The position numbers and the translations under genes were made by a program. A stretch of DNA of 40,211 nucleotides. Origin: an uncultured Granulicella sp. (lineage in GTDB: Bacteria > Acidobacteriota > Terriglobia > Terriglobales > Acidobacteriaceae). The stretch's first letter is position 1. The number at the start of each line of letters is the position of its first letter. The notes under the pieces were generated by a model that saw only the letters and a list, made by a program, of their open reading frames with translations, ran no database searches and was not told the DNA's origin. Location of the stretch: contig CALMVK010000339.1 of assembly GCA_937873145.1 (NCBI GenBank), positions 8,640-48,850 of the forward strand, read 5' to 3'. This document shows, piece by piece, positions 32,327-40,211 of the stretch.

Positions 32327-32424
32327 GTTGCCTTCTTACTACCAAACAAAGTTAGGCATACATCGCCTGAGGACTCTATCGGCAGATCCGCAAATTTCTT
32401 CAGTCCAATCTGCACTGATTTTCT

Positions 32425-33765
32425 TCAGCAATGTACAACTTTTGGGGATTGGATGGATCGAGTGGCGTTTCTGGAGTCGATGACCAACTGCGCCTCAGCA
32501 ACAATCCTTCGAAAGTCGTAGGCACTGTGGTCGGTCAGGATGAGAACACAATCGAAGTGCCTCACTTGCTCAAGCGGCGTCGACTCCATCTGTATGGAGT
32601 AGTGGCGACCCGTGCCCACGCGCGGGAAGTAAGGGTCGTTGTAGGCGACCTGCGCACCCGCCGCAAGCAGCAGTTGCATGACGGTCAGCGCCGGCGACTC
32701 ACGCAGATCATCCACATCCCGCTTGTAGGCCACGCCGAGCACCAGTACCCGGGCGTCCTTGAGCAGCTTGCCTTCCCGCTCGAGAGCTCGTCTCGTCGTC
32801 TGCACCACATACGCCGGCATGGACTCATTGACCTCACCCGCTAGCTCGATGAACTTCGTCTCAAACCCAAACTGTTTGGCCTTCCACGTCAGATAGAACG
32901 GGTCTACAGGGATGCAGTGACCTCCCACGCCCGGGCCTGGATAGAAGGGTTGAAACCCGAACGGCTTGGTTGCGGCAGCCGCGATGACCTCCCAGAGATC
33001 GATTCCCATGTGCAGGCAAAGCTGCTTCATCTCGTTGATGAGGGCAATGTTTACCGCGCGATAGATGTTCTCAAGCAGCTTCGTCATCTCGGCCGCAGCC
33101 GTGGACGACATGGCCACCGTTCTCGCAAACACCACGCCATAGAGTGCGCACGCGGCCTCGGTGGCCCGCGCGTCCACACCCCCTACTACCTTCGGTACGC
33201 TGCGTCGCGGCACGGTAAGGTTGCCGGGGTCCTCTCGCTCCGGTGAGAACGCCACGAGCACGCCCTCGACCGACTGCGGGTCCCCGCCTGCGCGCTGTAC
33301 CTGGAGTCCGTGGCGCTCAATGGTGGTTACCACGATCTCTTCCGTGGTGCCGGGGTAGGTTGTACTCTCAAGCACCACGAGTTGTCCCAGCCGCAGATGC
33401 GGTGCGATCGACTCCATGGTCGCTACCACAGCGCGCATGTCGGGCGTGTGATCCGGGTAGAGGGGCGTGGGTACGCAGATCAGGATCGCGTCCACGGAGG
33501 CTATCTCCGCATACTCCCTTGTGGCTCGGAATCCACGGGCCTGGGCGGCTGCGATGTGCTCCGGCGTGATCCGGTGGATGTAGCTTTGTCCCGCGTTCAG
33601 CGCGCGTACTTTTGCCTCGTCGATATCAAAGCCGGTGACCGCAAAGCCGTCTTGGCTTAAGAGCAGCGTCAGAGGCAGCCCGACGTAGCCGAGCCCTACC
33701 ACGCCTACACGCAGAGTCCTGCTCTCAACCCGTGCACTCCACTCCGCCATGCTGCGTACCGGCAT
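32425..33765 (-). CDS. wbpA: UDP-N-acetylhexosamine 6-dehydrogenase (WbpA/TviB-like)
   Basis: This 446-aa enzyme belongs to the UDP-glucose/GDP-mannose dehydrogenase family: the NAD-binding VGVVGLGYVGLPLTLLLSQ, CVPTPLY, the middle-domain ENIYRAVNIALINE, and the catalytic FYPGPGVGGHCIPVDPFYL, where the Cys attacks the substrate. The WbpA/TviB subgroup oxidises UDP-GlcNAc or UDP-GalNAc to the 6-carboxylate for surface polysaccharide synthesis. The start is uncertain: the track's 33819 overlaps the preceding gene, and the ATG at 33765 (MPVRSM) or 33750 (MAEWSA) is more natural, neither with a clear ribosome site. It lies 14 bases after the epimerase gene stop, so they form an operon. The enzyme class is secure; the exact sugar is inferred. 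Confidence 0.9.
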   Translation of the reverse strand: MPVRSMAEWSARVESRTLRVGVVGLGYVGLPLTLLLSQDGFAVTGFDIDEAKVRALNAGQSYIHRITPEHIAAAQARGFRATREYAEIASVDAILICVPTPLYPDHTPDMRAVVATMESIAPHLRLGQLVVLESTTYPGTTEEIVVTTIERHGLQVQRAGGDPQSVEGVLVAFSPEREDPGNLTVPRRSVPKVVGGVDARATEAACALYGVVFARTVAMSSTAAAEMTKLLENIYRAVNIALINEMKQLCLHMGIDLWEVIAAAATKPFGFQPFYPGPGVGGHCIPVDPFYLTWKAKQFGFETKFIELAGEVNESMPAYVVQTTRRALEREGKLLKDARVLVLGVAYKRDVDDLRESPALTVMQLLLAAGAQVAYNDPYFPRVGTGRHYSIQMESTPLEQVRHFDCVLILTDHSAYDFRRIVAEAQLVIDSRNATRSIQSPKVVHC

Positions 33766-33779
33766 GAAGATGGTGCCGG

Positions 33780-34736
33780 TCAACGTCTCGCCTCCGCTGC
33801 CAGCTCCGCGCGGACCCACTCCACCGTGCGCCGCAGGCCCTCTGCAAAGCTCACGCGCGGCCGATAGCCGAAGGCTTCCGCCGCGGCCGAGATATCCGCG
33901 TGCGAGTCACGTACGTCTCCGGGACGAGCCGGCTGGTAGAGCGCTGGCTGGTCGAAGCCGACGATCTCCGCCAGCAACGTGTACGTGTCGTTGAGGGTAT
34001 GCCGCTCTCCACGCGCCACGTTGAATACCTGGCCAGCTACGCGTCGAGGCTCAGCCGATAGAGCCAGCAGGTTGGCTTCAACTACATCGTCCACATAGGT
34101 GAAGTCGCGTCCTTGCTCTCCATCTCCAAAGATCACCGGCCGCTCACCCTGCAACATCTGCCGAGCCCACTTCGCGATTACGCCGGCGTAGGCCGACGCT
34201 GGATCCTGTCGTGGGCCAAAGACATTGAAGTAGCGCAGGCAGACCGTCTCAAGCCCGTACACCTGCCAGTAGGATTGCATGTAAAGCTCCCCTGCTACCT
34301 TCTGCACCGGGTAGGGCGCGATGGGCTTGGGCGTCATCGTCTCCTGCCTGGGAAAGCCGGGTTGGTTGCCATAGGCAGAGGACGACGCCGCGAAGATCAC
34401 GCGCCGGACCCCTGCGGAACGCGCAGCTTCAAGCACGTTGAAGGTGCCGTCAAGGTTGTTCTCATGGCTGGTGCGTGGATCTTGGACCGATCGTGGCACA
34501 CTCGGCAGGGCTGCTTCATGCAGCACGAAGTCCACGTCCTTGCATGCGGCTTGCACTGCCGCTGCATCGCGCAGGTCGGCTTCAATGAACTCTATGCCAG
34601 CGGCCGCATCAAGATTTTTTGGGCGGCCCGTGGAGAAGTTGTCCAACCCACGCACATAGGCCCCGCGCGCAAGCAAAGCTTGCGCCAGGTGCGAACCGAT
34701 GAATCCAGCCACTCCGGTGATGAGGTAAGTAGACAA
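33780..34736 (-). CDS. wbpP: UDP-N-acetylglucosamine 4-epimerase (WbpP/TviC-like)
   Basis: This 318-aa short-chain dehydrogenase/epimerase has the NAD-binding YLITGVAGFIGSHL, the active-site Ser in ASSSAYG and the YPVQK (YxxxK) motif, then CLRYFNVFGPRQDP and FGDGEQGRDFTYVDDVV. These match extended-type UDP-sugar 4-epimerases; the WbpP/TviC group interconverts UDP-GlcNAc and UDP-GalNAc (and their acids). It is shorter than P. aeruginosa WbpP at the N-terminus. The start is a TTG at 34736, directly after an 8-bp dyad. There is no ATG at that position, and the nearest in-frame upstream stop leaves little choice. It is paired with the dehydrogenase gene downstream, which suggests a UDP-GalNAcA-type precursor. 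Confidence 0.88.
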   Translation of the reverse strand: MSTYLITGVAGFIGSHLAQALLARGAYVRGLDNFSTGRPKNLDAAAGIEFIEADLRDAAAVQAACKDVDFVLHEAALPSVPRSVQDPRTSHENNLDGTFNVLEAARSAGVRRVIFAASSSAYGNQPGFPRQETMTPKPIAPYPVQKVAGELYMQSYWQVYGLETVCLRYFNVFGPRQDPASAYAGVIAKWARQMLQGERPVIFGDGEQGRDFTYVDDVVEANLLALSAEPRRVAGQVFNVARGERHTLNDTYTLLAEIVGFDQPALYQPARPGDVRDSHADISAAAEAFGYRPRVSFAEGLRRTVEWVRAELAAEARR

Positions 34737-34775
34737 CGCGTGCGCCAGCTTTCAGCTTATCAACTTACGCACGCG
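34737..34775 (-). promoter_or_regulatory. Eight-bp dyad abutting the wbpP start codon
   Basis: CGCGTGCG (34737-34744) and CGCACGCG (34768-34775) are perfect inverted repeats with a 23-base loop, in the 53-base gap between the aldo/keto reductase and epimerase genes. One arm directly precedes the TTG start, so as RNA it could hide the ribosome site. As DNA it could be an operator. Confidence 0.4.
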
Positions 34776-34789
34776 CTGCCGTTTACGGT

Positions 34790-35782
34790 TTAGCTGAAGC
34801 CAAGCACACGATGCGGCTCATAGGGCTGTTCCAGTTGCTTTACCTCGTCGTCGGTCAGCTTGATCTCCAGGGCTGCGATGGCGTCCTCCAACTGGTAGGC
34901 CTTGCTTGCGCCGATGATCGGGGCCGAGACTGCGGGTTTGGTCAGCATCCAAGCCAGCGCCACCTGTGCGTTCTTGACCCCGCGCGCCTCGGCCACCTGG
35001 GTGACGCGGTCCAGTACCTTGAAGTCCGACTCGGCATAGTACATCTTGTGCGCAAAGGCATCGGTCCTCGCCCGCGCGGTTTCGGATTTTTGCTTGTCTT
35101 CATTTTGCTTGCGATTCCCTGCCAGAAATCCACGCGCCAGCGGACTCCACGGAATCAGGCCCACCTTCTGATCGAGGCATAGCGGAATCATCTCGCGCTC
35201 TTCCTCGCGGTAGACCAGGTTGTAGTGGTTTTGCATGGTCACAAATCGCGCCAGCCCATGTTTTTGCTGGTATTCCAGCATCTTTAGGAACTCCCAGGCA
35301 TACATGGTTGACGCACCGAGATAGAGCACCTTGCCCGCGCGAACGACATCGTTCAACGCCTCAAGCGTCTCTTCGATGGGGGTCAGCGGATCGGCTCGGT
35401 GGATCTGGTAGAGGTCCACGTAGTCGGTTCCAAGACGCTTCAAGCTGGCATCGATCGAAGCCAGGATGTGCTTGCGCGAGAGCCCGCGATCGTTGCGCCC
35501 ATCGCTCATCGGTTGGAAGACCTTGGTCGCGAGGACGATTTCTTCGCGGCGCATCTTGAGCTCGCGCATGGCACGCCCAGTGATCTCCTCGCTGGCACCG
35601 AGCGAGTAGACATCCGCCGTATCGAAGAAGTTGATGCCTGCCTCATACGCCTTGCGGATAAGCGGCTCGGACTCATCCCACTCAAGCACCCACTCCCGCC
35701 ACTGCTTGGACCCGTAGGTCATCATGCCCAGCGCCAGCCGTGAGACATTGGTGCCTGTGCTGCCAAGATTTACGTACTCCAT
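34790..35782 (-). CDS. Aldo/keto reductase
   Basis: This 330-aa (beta/alpha)8-barrel oxidoreductase starts MEYVNLGSTGTNVSRLALGMM. The catalytic tetrad is readable as Asp54 and Tyr59 in FFDTADVY, Lys87 in LATKVF and His128 in YQIHR. By family it reduces aldehydes or ketones, or oxidises alcohols, with NADP(H); the substrate is unknown. The ORF track begins at 35896. The ATG at 35782 is chosen because AGAGGGAGA precedes it and the family starts there. It lies 134 bases downstream of the VWA gene and 53 upstream of the epimerase, on the same strand, so it may be in the same transcript as the sugar genes, although a functional link is not obvious. Confidence 0.9.
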   Translation of the reverse strand: MEYVNLGSTGTNVSRLALGMMTYGSKQWREWVLEWDESEPLIRKAYEAGINFFDTADVYSLGASEEITGRAMRELKMRREEIVLATKVFQPMSDGRNDRGLSRKHILASIDASLKRLGTDYVDLYQIHRADPLTPIEETLEALNDVVRAGKVLYLGASTMYAWEFLKMLEYQQKHGLARFVTMQNHYNLVYREEEREMIPLCLDQKVGLIPWSPLARGFLAGNRKQNEDKQKSETARARTDAFAHKMYYAESDFKVLDRVTQVAEARGVKNAQVALAWMLTKPAVSAPIIGASKAYQLEDAIAALEIKLTDDEVKQLEQPYEPHRVLGFS

Positions 35783-35916
35783 GTGCTCGTTCTCCCTCTT
35801 CTTGCATAAGAGTCGGTTGAGCCGCGAAGCGTTACTTTTGTGCGCGCGAGTTCCTGCGCAGCGGCACAGTGCTGCATACACAAAGTGCATGTTCAAGATG
35901 AGATCGATCTAAGGAT

Positions 35917-38028
35917 TTAAGGAACGAGCGTGATCGGGGCTTGCCAGAAAGAGCTTTTCTGCGCGGTCGGATCGATGACGGTGATCTGGCAGTCGTAATC
36001 GCCCGGCGCGAGGCCGTTGAGCCCGATGCTGAAGCGCACGGGCATGGTCTTGAGCGAGTTGGTCATGCCGCTTGCGACTTCCATGGGTTGGGTTTCGAAG
36101 ACCTTGGTTTGCCCCTGGTAGAAGCTGACGAAGGCAATCAAGGGCTCGACGGCGGGCAGTCCCTGCTCATAGGCCTGCAGGTAGACGAACAGGTCGCGGC
36201 TCTTCGAGAAGACGCGGGTGACGCTTGGGATCAGCTTCTGCCCGTTCTGCACGAGGGGGTTGGCGGCTTCCTCCTTGAGGCGCTCTTTTTCCTTGGAGGC
36301 GTTGTAGATCGCGTCTTTCAGGTCGACGCGCTGGCCGCTCAGCACGACCGAGCTCAGAGGTACGCGGGTCAGCTCCTTGTTCAGATTTGGAATCGTGAAC
36401 GTGGTTTGAAAGGTCCCGATGCGTCCCGTCTCGTCGTCGCGCGCGAGGAACTTGATGCTGTACTTGCCGGGCAGCAACGTGAAGCCGGTGTCATATTCGA
36501 CGGGCCGTTTGGCAAGCTCGACAGCGGTTGCGTCGGTGAGCTTCAGGTTGACGTTGTCGCGCATGTTCTGCACGGTCTGGCCGTTGCCGAGATCGTCCTT
36601 GACCTCGAGGATGAAATCGATCAATGTGTGCTGCGCGCCGCCTTTTTTCGCGAGCGCCAACTCGCTGCCCGGAATCTTTACGACCAGCGGCACGAAGTAT
36701 TCGGCGCGGTTGAGCTGGAAGTAGTTCAGTTCGAGGGCGATGGTCAGCTCGGTGACGGGATCGCCCAGCATAAGCGCGTCTTCGAGCTGCCGTTCCTTAT
36801 CGGCGACAGTGAACTTGCCGAAGACCTTGCCGGCGTAGTAGCCCTGGCGAAAGTCCAGCTTGGCGTCGAGCTGCGAATTGACTGTGATTTTAATTCGGCG
36901 AAAGCGTCCGTCGAGCGCCGCGTTACTGGTGTAGTAGCCGAGGATGTAGTAGCTTTGCACGCTCTGCTGGGCTTGCGTGATGCCGCGCGTGAGGTCGTTG
37001 TAGTCAAGCAGCGCCTTGCCTCCAGTGTCGCCGGCAAGGGTGAAGAGCGTGTCCTGCGATTGCTGCAGGCGCGTGGTGACGGCGAGCGCGGCTGTACCGT
37101 TGTACATCGCGGCGCTGCCCGGCGAGCCTTGCGTGGCATCGCCGAGAGGCGCCTGCGCAACCAGCCCGCGCGCATCGATCGGCCAGAAGGAGACACCGGA
37201 ACGAATGGCGTCGTCGACGGTGGCGTGGAGCTGTGCCTGGTTGTCGACGCCGTGCAGCTGCAGGCCGCTGGCGAAGTAGATCAGCACCTTCTTCTCGCTG
37301 AGGCGTCCGAGCATCTTGGCCGCGGTCTGCAAGGCGGCGAGTTGGCGGTCGGTGTTGAAGAGGTTGAACTCGCCGTTGTCCTGGCCGAAGGCTGCGCCGG
37401 TGTCGCTTGAAGACGCGTCGCTGGAGGTGTCGTCGATCTGCTGGTTCTCGCCGACGATGAGCGTTTGCATGATGCTGAGCAGGCGGTCGTGATCGGCGGT
37501 GAAGTCCTGAAGCACATCGACCGACGCGCCGCCGTAGCGCATGATCGAGACGAGATCGACCGAGGTCATCTGGGTGCGCACGAACTTTTGCGCGGCCTCA
37601 AGCGCGCGCAGCTTGTCGCCCGGCGGCATGGAGGTGAGGTCGAAGTAGATGGAGATGAGGCGCTTGTCTTTGTACTTGACGTTGCCCGCGGTTTCGGGCG
37701 CGATCTGCGTGATGGCGAGCCGATTATAGAGGGTGATGTTCTCGCGCGCGGGCTTGGTGGCTGGCGCATCGGGTGCGACCGGCAGCTCCTGGTACTCGCA
37801 GATCTTGACTGTTTGCGCGACGCCGTCTTCGGTGACGGTGAAGTCCTTGGCGGTGAGTCCGGTGATCGATTTGCCCTGCTTGTCCTTGATGTTGACGGCT
37901 TCGATGACGAGCTTGGACGTGACGGAGACGGTGTACGCGCCACCGCCGCCGGGCTGCTGATTCTGGCCAACGACCTGGGCTGTAACCGGTGTGACTGCAA
38001 GGAGGAGGACGGCAAAGAGAGATCGCAT
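35917..38028 (-). CDS. Secreted protein with VWFA-related Acidobacterial domain
   Basis: This 703-aa protein has a signal peptide (MRSLFAVLLLAVTPVTAQ), an N-terminal beta domain with the typical GLTAKDFTVTEDGVAQTV segment, and the VWFA-related Acidobacterial domain (TIGR03436-like): YFDLTSMPPGD, then VDLVSIMRYGG and DFTADHDRLL. The metal-site DxSxS is degenerate (DLTS). A longer C-terminal beta region (about 420-703) contains a PGKYSIKFLARDDETG strand and the final GDYDCQITVIDP. These proteins are exported and probably act in surface binding; no enzymatic role is known. Its ATG overlaps the TGA of the TonB receptor gene upstream (TGATG), which suggests translational coupling. Long overlapping ORFs on the opposite strand are artefacts of base composition. 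Confidence 0.88.
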   Translation of the reverse strand: MRSLFAVLLLAVTPVTAQVVGQNQQPGGGGAYTVSVTSKLVIEAVNIKDKQGKSITGLTAKDFTVTEDGVAQTVKICEYQELPVAPDAPATKPARENITLYNRLAITQIAPETAGNVKYKDKRLISIYFDLTSMPPGDKLRALEAAQKFVRTQMTSVDLVSIMRYGGASVDVLQDFTADHDRLLSIMQTLIVGENQQIDDTSSDASSSDTGAAFGQDNGEFNLFNTDRQLAALQTAAKMLGRLSEKKVLIYFASGLQLHGVDNQAQLHATVDDAIRSGVSFWPIDARGLVAQAPLGDATQGSPGSAAMYNGTAALAVTTRLQQSQDTLFTLAGDTGGKALLDYNDLTRGITQAQQSVQSYYILGYYTSNAALDGRFRRIKITVNSQLDAKLDFRQGYYAGKVFGKFTVADKERQLEDALMLGDPVTELTIALELNYFQLNRAEYFVPLVVKIPGSELALAKKGGAQHTLIDFILEVKDDLGNGQTVQNMRDNVNLKLTDATAVELAKRPVEYDTGFTLLPGKYSIKFLARDDETGRIGTFQTTFTIPNLNKELTRVPLSSVVLSGQRVDLKDAIYNASKEKERLKEEAANPLVQNGQKLIPSVTRVFSKSRDLFVYLQAYEQGLPAVEPLIAFVSFYQGQTKVFETQPMEVASGMTNSLKTMPVRFSIGLNGLAPGDYDCQITVIDPTAQKSSFWQAPITLVP

Positions 38029-40211
38029 CAGAACCTCAGGCGCAGAGTCGTCTGCAGGGTGCGCATCGCGTTGACGGTAGAGGGCAGGCCAAACTGCGTG
38101 CTGTTGATGTCGTTATAGTAGCTCGCGTAAGAGACGTGATTGAGCGCGTTGTTGGCGGCAAATTGCAGATCGAGACTGAGCTTGTCGGGCAGGCGAAAGG
38201 TGCGGAGGAATGCAGCGTTCAGCGTGAACTCACTGGGCCCGGTGATGGAGTTGCGGCGCGCGTTGCCGAAGAGAGTTGCGGGCGTGGTGAAGGCCAGCGG
38301 GTTGACGAATCCGGCTGCGTTGTAGAGCGGCGCTCCGGTGAGGTCGGGGCGGATAAATGAGTTATAGCCGGAGATGACACGGGCGGAGACGAGGGGCGTT
38401 TCGGGCAGGCCGGAGCCCGCGTTGATCTGGGTCTGCACGGTCCACTCCTTGTAGAGACGGCCGCGCCAACCGCTGAGCAAGGAGCCTCCGCCGAGGCCCA
38501 TGCCGGTGGTGTATTGAGCGGTGAGATTGAGCAGATGGCGCTGGTCAAAGGTGGAGAGCCCGCGCTCTGCGTTCAGGTGGCGCCAGTCCTGCGCGATGGT
38601 GGCGGAGCTGAGCGTGGCCGCGCCTTGGCCGCCCAGTGCGGAGTCGTCGTCGATGGACTTTGAATAGGTGTAGAGGACGGAGGCGGTGAAGCCGCTCTTG
38701 AGGCGGCGGCGCAATTGAACCTGAGCGGACTCGCGCGTGGAGTCTCCGCCGGAGGTGAGGTACTCATAGCCGCTTGGCGCGGTTTCGCCGGCGGTGTTGG
38801 GCAGGAAGAGCTGCGCGCCGCGTGTGCCTTTGTTGCCGAGAGAGATGGCCACCAACTGAAGTGAGGCGGGAAGATCGCGCTGCAGCTTGAGCTGCCACGT
38901 CTGCACGTAGCCGACACGGAAGTTGGGATCGATGCCGAAGGTCTGGGCCGTGGTCGTGTTGCAGGGTGTGAACGCGCGGGCCAAAGACAGCGGACAGGCG
39001 GCGCTGTTCTCGACGGTCTGGCTGAGGGAGAGTGGGGCTTGCTGGGCCATGTTGAGCGCGATGCCCTGGTAGACGGAGGTATCGTACGTGACGCCGTAGC
39101 CCGCGCCGACGATCAGCGAGGAACCGGGGAGCGGCCGCCACGAGAGCCCGATGCGCGGCTCGACCGCGGTGCGATCCGGGCGGGTGAGCGACGTGGGATA
39201 GCTGGTGCCCGTGAGGGACCCTTTGGGCGCGCTGGCGAGCACCGGTGCAACCGCTGTGAAGCCTGGCGCGACGTCGAGATTGACGAGACGATTCTTGAGC
39301 TCGGTGACGGGTGAGCCGTACTCCCAACGCACGCCGGCGTTGATGGTGAGTTGGGGGTTCGCGCGCCAGTCGTCGGTGCCGTAGAGGTCGTAGACGGACT
39401 CGCGCAGATACTTGTCTGCATTGCCGTAGGCGATGGAGCTGGCGGCGGGAAGGCCGAGCAGGAAGTCTGCGACGTCCGAGCCGGTGCCGCCGGCGTTGGC
39501 CGACGAGAAGGTGAAGGTGCCGCGAGGATTGGCCTGGGTGAGGTAGTTGAACTGCTGCCCGCGGAAGTCGCCGCCGACGGTGACGTTGTGGGGCGAGCGG
39601 TTCCAGCGCAATATGTAGGAGACGCCGTTGGTGGCATCGCGAAGGAAGGAGTTGTTGGCGTCGGTGAGGGGAGCAAGCGCGCTTGAGAAGTTGAGTGTCG
39701 GCGGTCCCCAGTAGGCCGGGTCCTGATCGTTGCCGATGATGCCTGCGATGCCGGAGACGTTGGTGCGGTTCGCCCAGTAGGGAGTGGTGCGGTTGGATTG
39801 GCGGCTGAAGGTATAGCCCACGTTGGTGCGCAGGCGAGCGTTGTAGGTGTGCGCCCAGTTGATGTTGGTGTTCAAGCCAAGTGCGCCGGTTGCGTCGGTA
39901 AAGCCGAGGAGACTGGTGGAGCTGGTGCGTATGCTTTGTGAGGCGAAGGTGCCGTTGATCTGATTCTTGCGGCCGATGGTCTTGCTTGCGTTCGTGTTGA
40001 AGAAGTCTTGATGCGTGTCGGTGACGAGCGGCACCTGATAGTTATAGATCGAGTTGTCGAGAAGGTTCGGCAGTGGATAGAGATGGATCAGCGCCTGGGC
40101 TTGCGGGGTGATGGGTACGACGGAGCCGGCCGCGTAGTTCGTGTTGTTGGCTGAATCGTAGAGGGCGAAGGGAAGGATGCCTGCGCGCTCGGCGAGCGTA
40201 GGCACGAGGCC
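38028..40211 (-). CDS. Oar-like TonB-dependent receptor, 5' end outside the window
   Basis: About 727 residues of the C-terminal part of an outer-membrane TonB-dependent receptor of the Oar/CarboxypepD_reg type are present. The open frame runs to the window edge, so the signal peptide, carboxypeptidase-like domain and plug are missing. Visible marks of the family are many alternating beta-strands, the segments TGAPLYNAAGFVNPLAF and FGNARRNSITGPSEFTLNAAFLRTF, and the final LRLRF, which ends in the aromatic residue used by outer-membrane sorting. Such receptors take up large substrates or handle surface matter, with energy from TonB. The stop TGA overlaps the next gene's ATG. The GTG at 40205 in the track is not the true start. 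The substrate is unknown. Confidence 0.9.
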   Translation of the reverse strand, partial: GLVPTLAERAGILPFALYDSANNTNYAAGSVVPITPQAQALIHLYPLPNLLDNSIYNYQVPLVTDTHQDFFNTNASKTIGRKNQINGTFASQSIRTSSTSLLGFTDATGALGLNTNINWAHTYNARLRTNVGYTFSRQSNRTTPYWANRTNVSGIAGIIGNDQDPAYWGPPTLNFSSALAPLTDANNSFLRDATNGVSYILRWNRSPHNVTVGGDFRGQQFNYLTQANPRGTFTFSSANAGGTGSDVADFLLGLPAASSIAYGNADKYLRESVYDLYGTDDWRANPQLTINAGVRWEYGSPVTELKNRLVNLDVAPGFTAVAPVLASAPKGSLTGTSYPTSLTRPDRTAVEPRIGLSWRPLPGSSLIVGAGYGVTYDTSVYQGIALNMAQQAPLSLSQTVENSAACPLSLARAFTPCNTTTAQTFGIDPNFRVGYVQTWQLKLQRDLPASLQLVAISLGNKGTRGAQLFLPNTAGETAPSGYEYLTSGGDSTRESAQVQLRRRLKSGFTASVLYTYSKSIDDDSALGGQGAATLSSATIAQDWRHLNAERGLSTFDQRHLLNLTAQYTTGMGLGGGSLLSGWRGRLYKEWTVQTQINAGSGLPETPLVSARVISGYNSFIRPDLTGAPLYNAAGFVNPLAFTTPATLFGNARRNSITGPSEFTLNAAFLRTFRLPDKLSLDLQFAANNALNHVSYASYYNDINSTQFGLPSTVNAMRTLQTTLRLRF

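Noticed and set aside
35941-37410. 489-aa plus-strand ORF antisense to the VWA gene
   Set aside because: It is opposite a well-supported gene with a signal peptide and family motifs, and has no recognisable domain or ribosome site.
1-40211. CRISPR arrays, tRNA or rRNA genes, insertion sequences, phage genes
   Set aside because: I found no spaced direct repeats of CRISPR type, no tRNA-like or rRNA-like sequence and no transposase or integrase motifs, but a covariance-model scan was not possible here.

Overview
The window looks like a chromosomal segment of an acidobacterium, most likely from the Acidobacteriaceae/Terriglobales. Three proteins point that way: an Oar-like TonB-dependent receptor overlapping a protein with the VWFA-related Acidobacterial domain, a 1516-aa secreted protein built from Asp-box propeller modules and choice-of-anchor D repeats, and a PEP-CTERM protein. 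Base composition is moderately high in GC, except for an apparently lower-GC block around 20.2-24.8 kb. No rRNA, tRNA, CRISPR array, transposase or integrase was recognised. This assignment rests on protein families recognised by eye, not on a search.

Layout from left to right. (1) 25-5245, all minus strand: a GGDEF/EAL cyclic-di-GMP protein, a BLUF blue-light sensor 65 bases downstream, then DNA primase (dnaG) and a polysaccharide flippase. (2) 5565-10044, plus strand: a secreted YXWGXW-repeat protein, a TrmJ-type RNA methyltransferase and a secreted DPP-IV-like S9 peptidase. (3) 10112-12754, minus strand: a DoxX-like membrane protein, and rpsA with a clear terminator. (4) 13113-18066: a HIT-family protein, a 76-aa small ORF, an HdeD-like membrane protein, a ThiE/TenI-like protein, soluble transhydrogenase (sthA) and a degenerate ROK-family protein. 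(5) 18218-19758, minus strand: a PEP-CTERM protein followed by a Tat-exported ferritin-like protein. (6) 20242-24747: a surface-polysaccharide block with a GT2 glycosyltransferase, a second flippase and a Wzi-like outer-membrane protein. (7) 24873-27767: an RlmI-type rRNA methyltransferase and an HI0933/BaiN-type flavoprotein. (8) 27776-40211, all minus strand: the TonB receptor (5' end off the window), the VWA protein, an aldo/keto reductase, a UDP-sugar 4-epimerase and a UDP-sugar 6-dehydrogenase (a WbpP/WbpA-type pair), and the giant secreted protein.

How the genes fit together. A large share of the window concerns the cell surface: two flippases, a glycosyltransferase, Wzi, a UDP-HexNAc/UDP-HexNAcA precursor pair, a TonB receptor, a PEP-CTERM protein and several secreted repeat proteins. 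The best candidate for an interesting small system is the BLUF plus GGDEF/EAL pair. It could link blue light to cyclic-di-GMP and so to surface behaviour. Its EAL domain has lost a usual metal-site aspartate and its GGDEF domain lacks the inhibitory RxxD site, so the output direction is open. Other points of interest are a ROK protein without recognisable ATP-phosphate motifs next to sthA, a series of long intergenic dyads upstream of hdeD, sthA, the PEP-CTERM gene and the epimerase gene, a 12-bp hairpin inside the convergent end of the giant gene, and two possible leaderless promoters.
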